Notes under the pieces: model-generated
Told to the model about the DNA's origin: nothing
Seen by the model: only the letters and a program-made list of their open reading frames with translations
The model's database searches: none
Part shown: positions 62,663 through 64,000 of the stretch, in pieces
Numbering within the stretch: position 1 is the first letter of the stretch
How the letters are laid out: every line of letters begins with the position of its first letter
Made by a program: the position numbers and the translations under genes
DNA from: Ophiodon elongatus
Lineage: Eukaryota > Chordata > Actinopteri > Perciformes > Hexagrammidae
NCBI GenBank assembly: GCA_016806645.1
Contig: JACSYO010000389.1
Location: 3,912,001-3,976,000 of the forward strand
Length of the DNA: 64,000 nt
Direction: 5' to 3'

Positions 62663-63467
62663 TATAACAACTGGCTGTGACCGTTGGGAAACTAATAATG
62701 ATGATGCTGGGAGAAGAAATCCAGCTGGGCTGCTGACTCATTAAAGAATAACGACCAAACCTCTCAACATAATGTGGACCAGTCAAAACTGATCTCTGCC
62801 AAGACTTCAAACCTCCTTTTCTAAAATGTATACAGCGACCTCTGCTGACAGTTTTCCTTTAGTACACTTGGTTCCATTTCAATACTGAGAGGAAGTGAAT
62901 AAACCCCTTAGGAAAAACAGGATTGTGGTAACCCACCAAGCTTCTTGTTAAATATGAAAAAAAAATACTGATATTTTTTTTATTCTCTATTCTTTATTTC
63001 ACTGACGTTGCTGGGCAGCAGGAATAGCGTCAAAGCTACAGCAACTCTTGATGTAAGATAATACCACAGCCAGTGATGTTGGTGTGTGGTATTTGCTTTA
63101 TTTGTGAAAGCACAACACCTGTTTCAACATCACTGATCGGGGTGTGCTGATAATTGACACCTTTAGAGAGCAGTGCAACAAGTTTTTCGAATTTGCTTGA
63201 GTTAAGTTTTGATTTCATCGCTCCTGTTGAAAGTGCTTGTTAATAGTTTAGAGGTACTGTATGTGCTGCTAACAAAGTCTACACTACACCTGCAAATGTT
63301 AACAGTCTGACTGCAATCAGACTGTGTAAGTGAGTAAGTGTCCAACGTTGTCTATGAAACCACAGTCATTTCAAGCCCTTTATCCCCAGTAATAAGACAG
63401 ATGATAAAAAAAAAAAATTGGAACAGGAATAAACACATGTAGATTTTAGTTTGGTTCTGACAAGAAA

Positions 63468-63473
63468 TTTATT
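63468..63473 (-). terminator. Poly(A) signal of the PARP-family gene
   Basis: TTTATT on the plus strand, AATAAA on the minus strand, 130 bases beyond the stop codon of the minus-strand PARP gene. Confidence 0.5.
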
Positions 63474-63602
63474 TATGAAGCTCCTCTGTTTTAAGATGAA
63501 AGAGAAAGCTGTGTAATGTGGCCATAAGCGTTGACAAAAATGTAACCTTTAGTCTAAGGTAGACATGTTGATATTGCCCATACTCAAGATCTTATTTTAA
63601 CT

Positions 63603-63901
63603 TCATTTGTACTGAATCAAATACTCTGGATATATTTGATTTGGATCAAAAATAACAAAAATGTTGGGATGTGTGATATCATCCACACAGCTGTCGTGAA
63701 AGTTTTCAGAACTTCCACAATCAGGTTTTTGCAAATACATTCGTCCAACAGTTGATTTTCCGATCATTACCCGAGCCAAAAATATTACACTCGTGTTTTG
63801 ACCTTGTAAACCTTGCGTTTCCCCGCCGTAAAGCGGCAATGGATCTGTGCTGCTCACGCTGTAGTTGTCCGCATATGCTGCATATTTAGCAAAATATATT
63901 C
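63603..63901 (-). CDS. PARP-family gene, last coding exon
   Basis: 299 bases on the minus strand, from the second base of the split Gly codon to TGA at 63605-63603. Encodes IYFAKYAAYADNYSVSSTDP, then a variable loop with GGETQG, then VIFLARVMIGKSTVG and the SCVDD..NQIYPEYLIQY end block. The inner Met at the AUG near 63857 is not the start, because conserved sequence continues upstream to the splice acceptor. Confidence 0.88.
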
Positions 63902-64000
63902 CTGAATAAAAACAAAGAAAGTCAGATCAGTCAGACCTACATTTACAGTTATATTGTATATAGTATAATGTTGCACAGTCATTTAACTTACCTCTGCCAT
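63603..64000 (-). CDS. PARP-family ADP-ribosyltransferase, C-terminal end (partial, cut by window)
   Basis: C-terminal part of the catalytic domain of a PARP (ARTD) enzyme, which transfers ADP-ribose from NAD+. Two exons: 63992-64000 (cut by the window edge) and 63603-63901, split by a 90-base intron with gtaagt donor and tttttattcag acceptor. The junction restores GRGIYFAKYAAYADNYS, whose Tyr in GIYF is the second residue of the H-Y-[E/I] triad. The domain ends with FHDSCVDDITHPNIFVIFD and NQIYPEYLIQYK; Ile in YLI stands where PARP1 has Glu988, which predicts mono-ADP-ribosylation. The YPEYLI ending fits the PARP7/11/12/13 group; I cannot name the member. The catalytic His and N-terminal domains lie beyond the window. 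Convergent with tmtc2. Confidence 0.88.
63992..64000 (-). CDS. PARP-family gene, next-to-last exon (9 bases in window)
   Basis: Minus-strand ATGGCAGAG followed by gtaagt. In phase with the next exon it reads x-G-R-G, the expected GRGIYF/GKGIYF junction of the PARP active site. Only the very end of the exon is inside the window. Confidence 0.7.

Larger units (their letters stand above)
59491..63467. other. Convergent intergenic region tmtc2-PARP gene
   Basis: 4 kb without a supported gene, AT-rich. Holds the second palindromic MITE-like element (60186-60302), a CT run near 60858-60874 and a dispersed repeat end (62590-62662). Open frames, including a 60-codon minus-strand frame at 63036-63218, have no recognisable product. 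Confidence 0.6.

Noticed and set aside
63036..63218. 60-codon minus-strand frame starting MKSKLNSSKFEKLVALLS
   Set aside because: Looks somewhat protein-like but lies beyond the PARP-gene stop and poly(A) signal, matches nothing I know and has no supporting splice sites.

Overview
The window is vertebrate nuclear DNA, almost certainly from a ray-finned (probably percomorph) fish. It has split genes with GT-AG introns, many CA/TG microsatellites, and several dispersed repeats I recognise from memory as common in teleosts. There is no bacterial, phage or organellar content.

Layout: (1) Positions 1-3580 hold the 3' end of a plus-strand gene whose last three coding exons match the C terminus of METTL25 (methyltransferase-like 25). 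A good poly(A) signal lies at 3558. (2) Positions 3580-10780 are a 7 kb intergenic stretch with repeats and no supported gene. (3) From about 10780 to 59500 lies one large plus-strand gene, tmtc2 (transmembrane O-mannosyltransferase targeting cadherins 2). I could reconstruct all 12 coding exons (11215-57768) with consistent phases and GT-AG borders, giving an 863-residue protein. The 22 kb first intron and 8.4 kb second intron make up about half the window. The last nine exons encode the TPR array. (4) Positions 57769-63467 hold the tmtc2 3' UTR/flank, which is rich in dispersed repeats. (5) At the right edge, on the minus strand, are the last two coding exons (one cut by the window) of a PARP-family ADP-ribosyltransferase gene, convergent with tmtc2.

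The order METTL25-TMTC2, both in the same direction, is as I recall it in human (12q21), so this copy keeps the ancestral linkage. Teleosts have two tmtc2 copies (a/b); I cannot tell from this window which one this is. The three genes have no evident joint function: a predicted methyltransferase, an ER O-mannosyltransferase and a mono-ADP-ribosyltransferase-like enzyme.

I found no clear new biological system. The items most worth a look are a palindromic MITE-like element present twice, two intronic regions with unusually long open frames, structural-DNA tracts near the tmtc2 promoter and in intron 2, and differences of this TMTC2 from the human protein.
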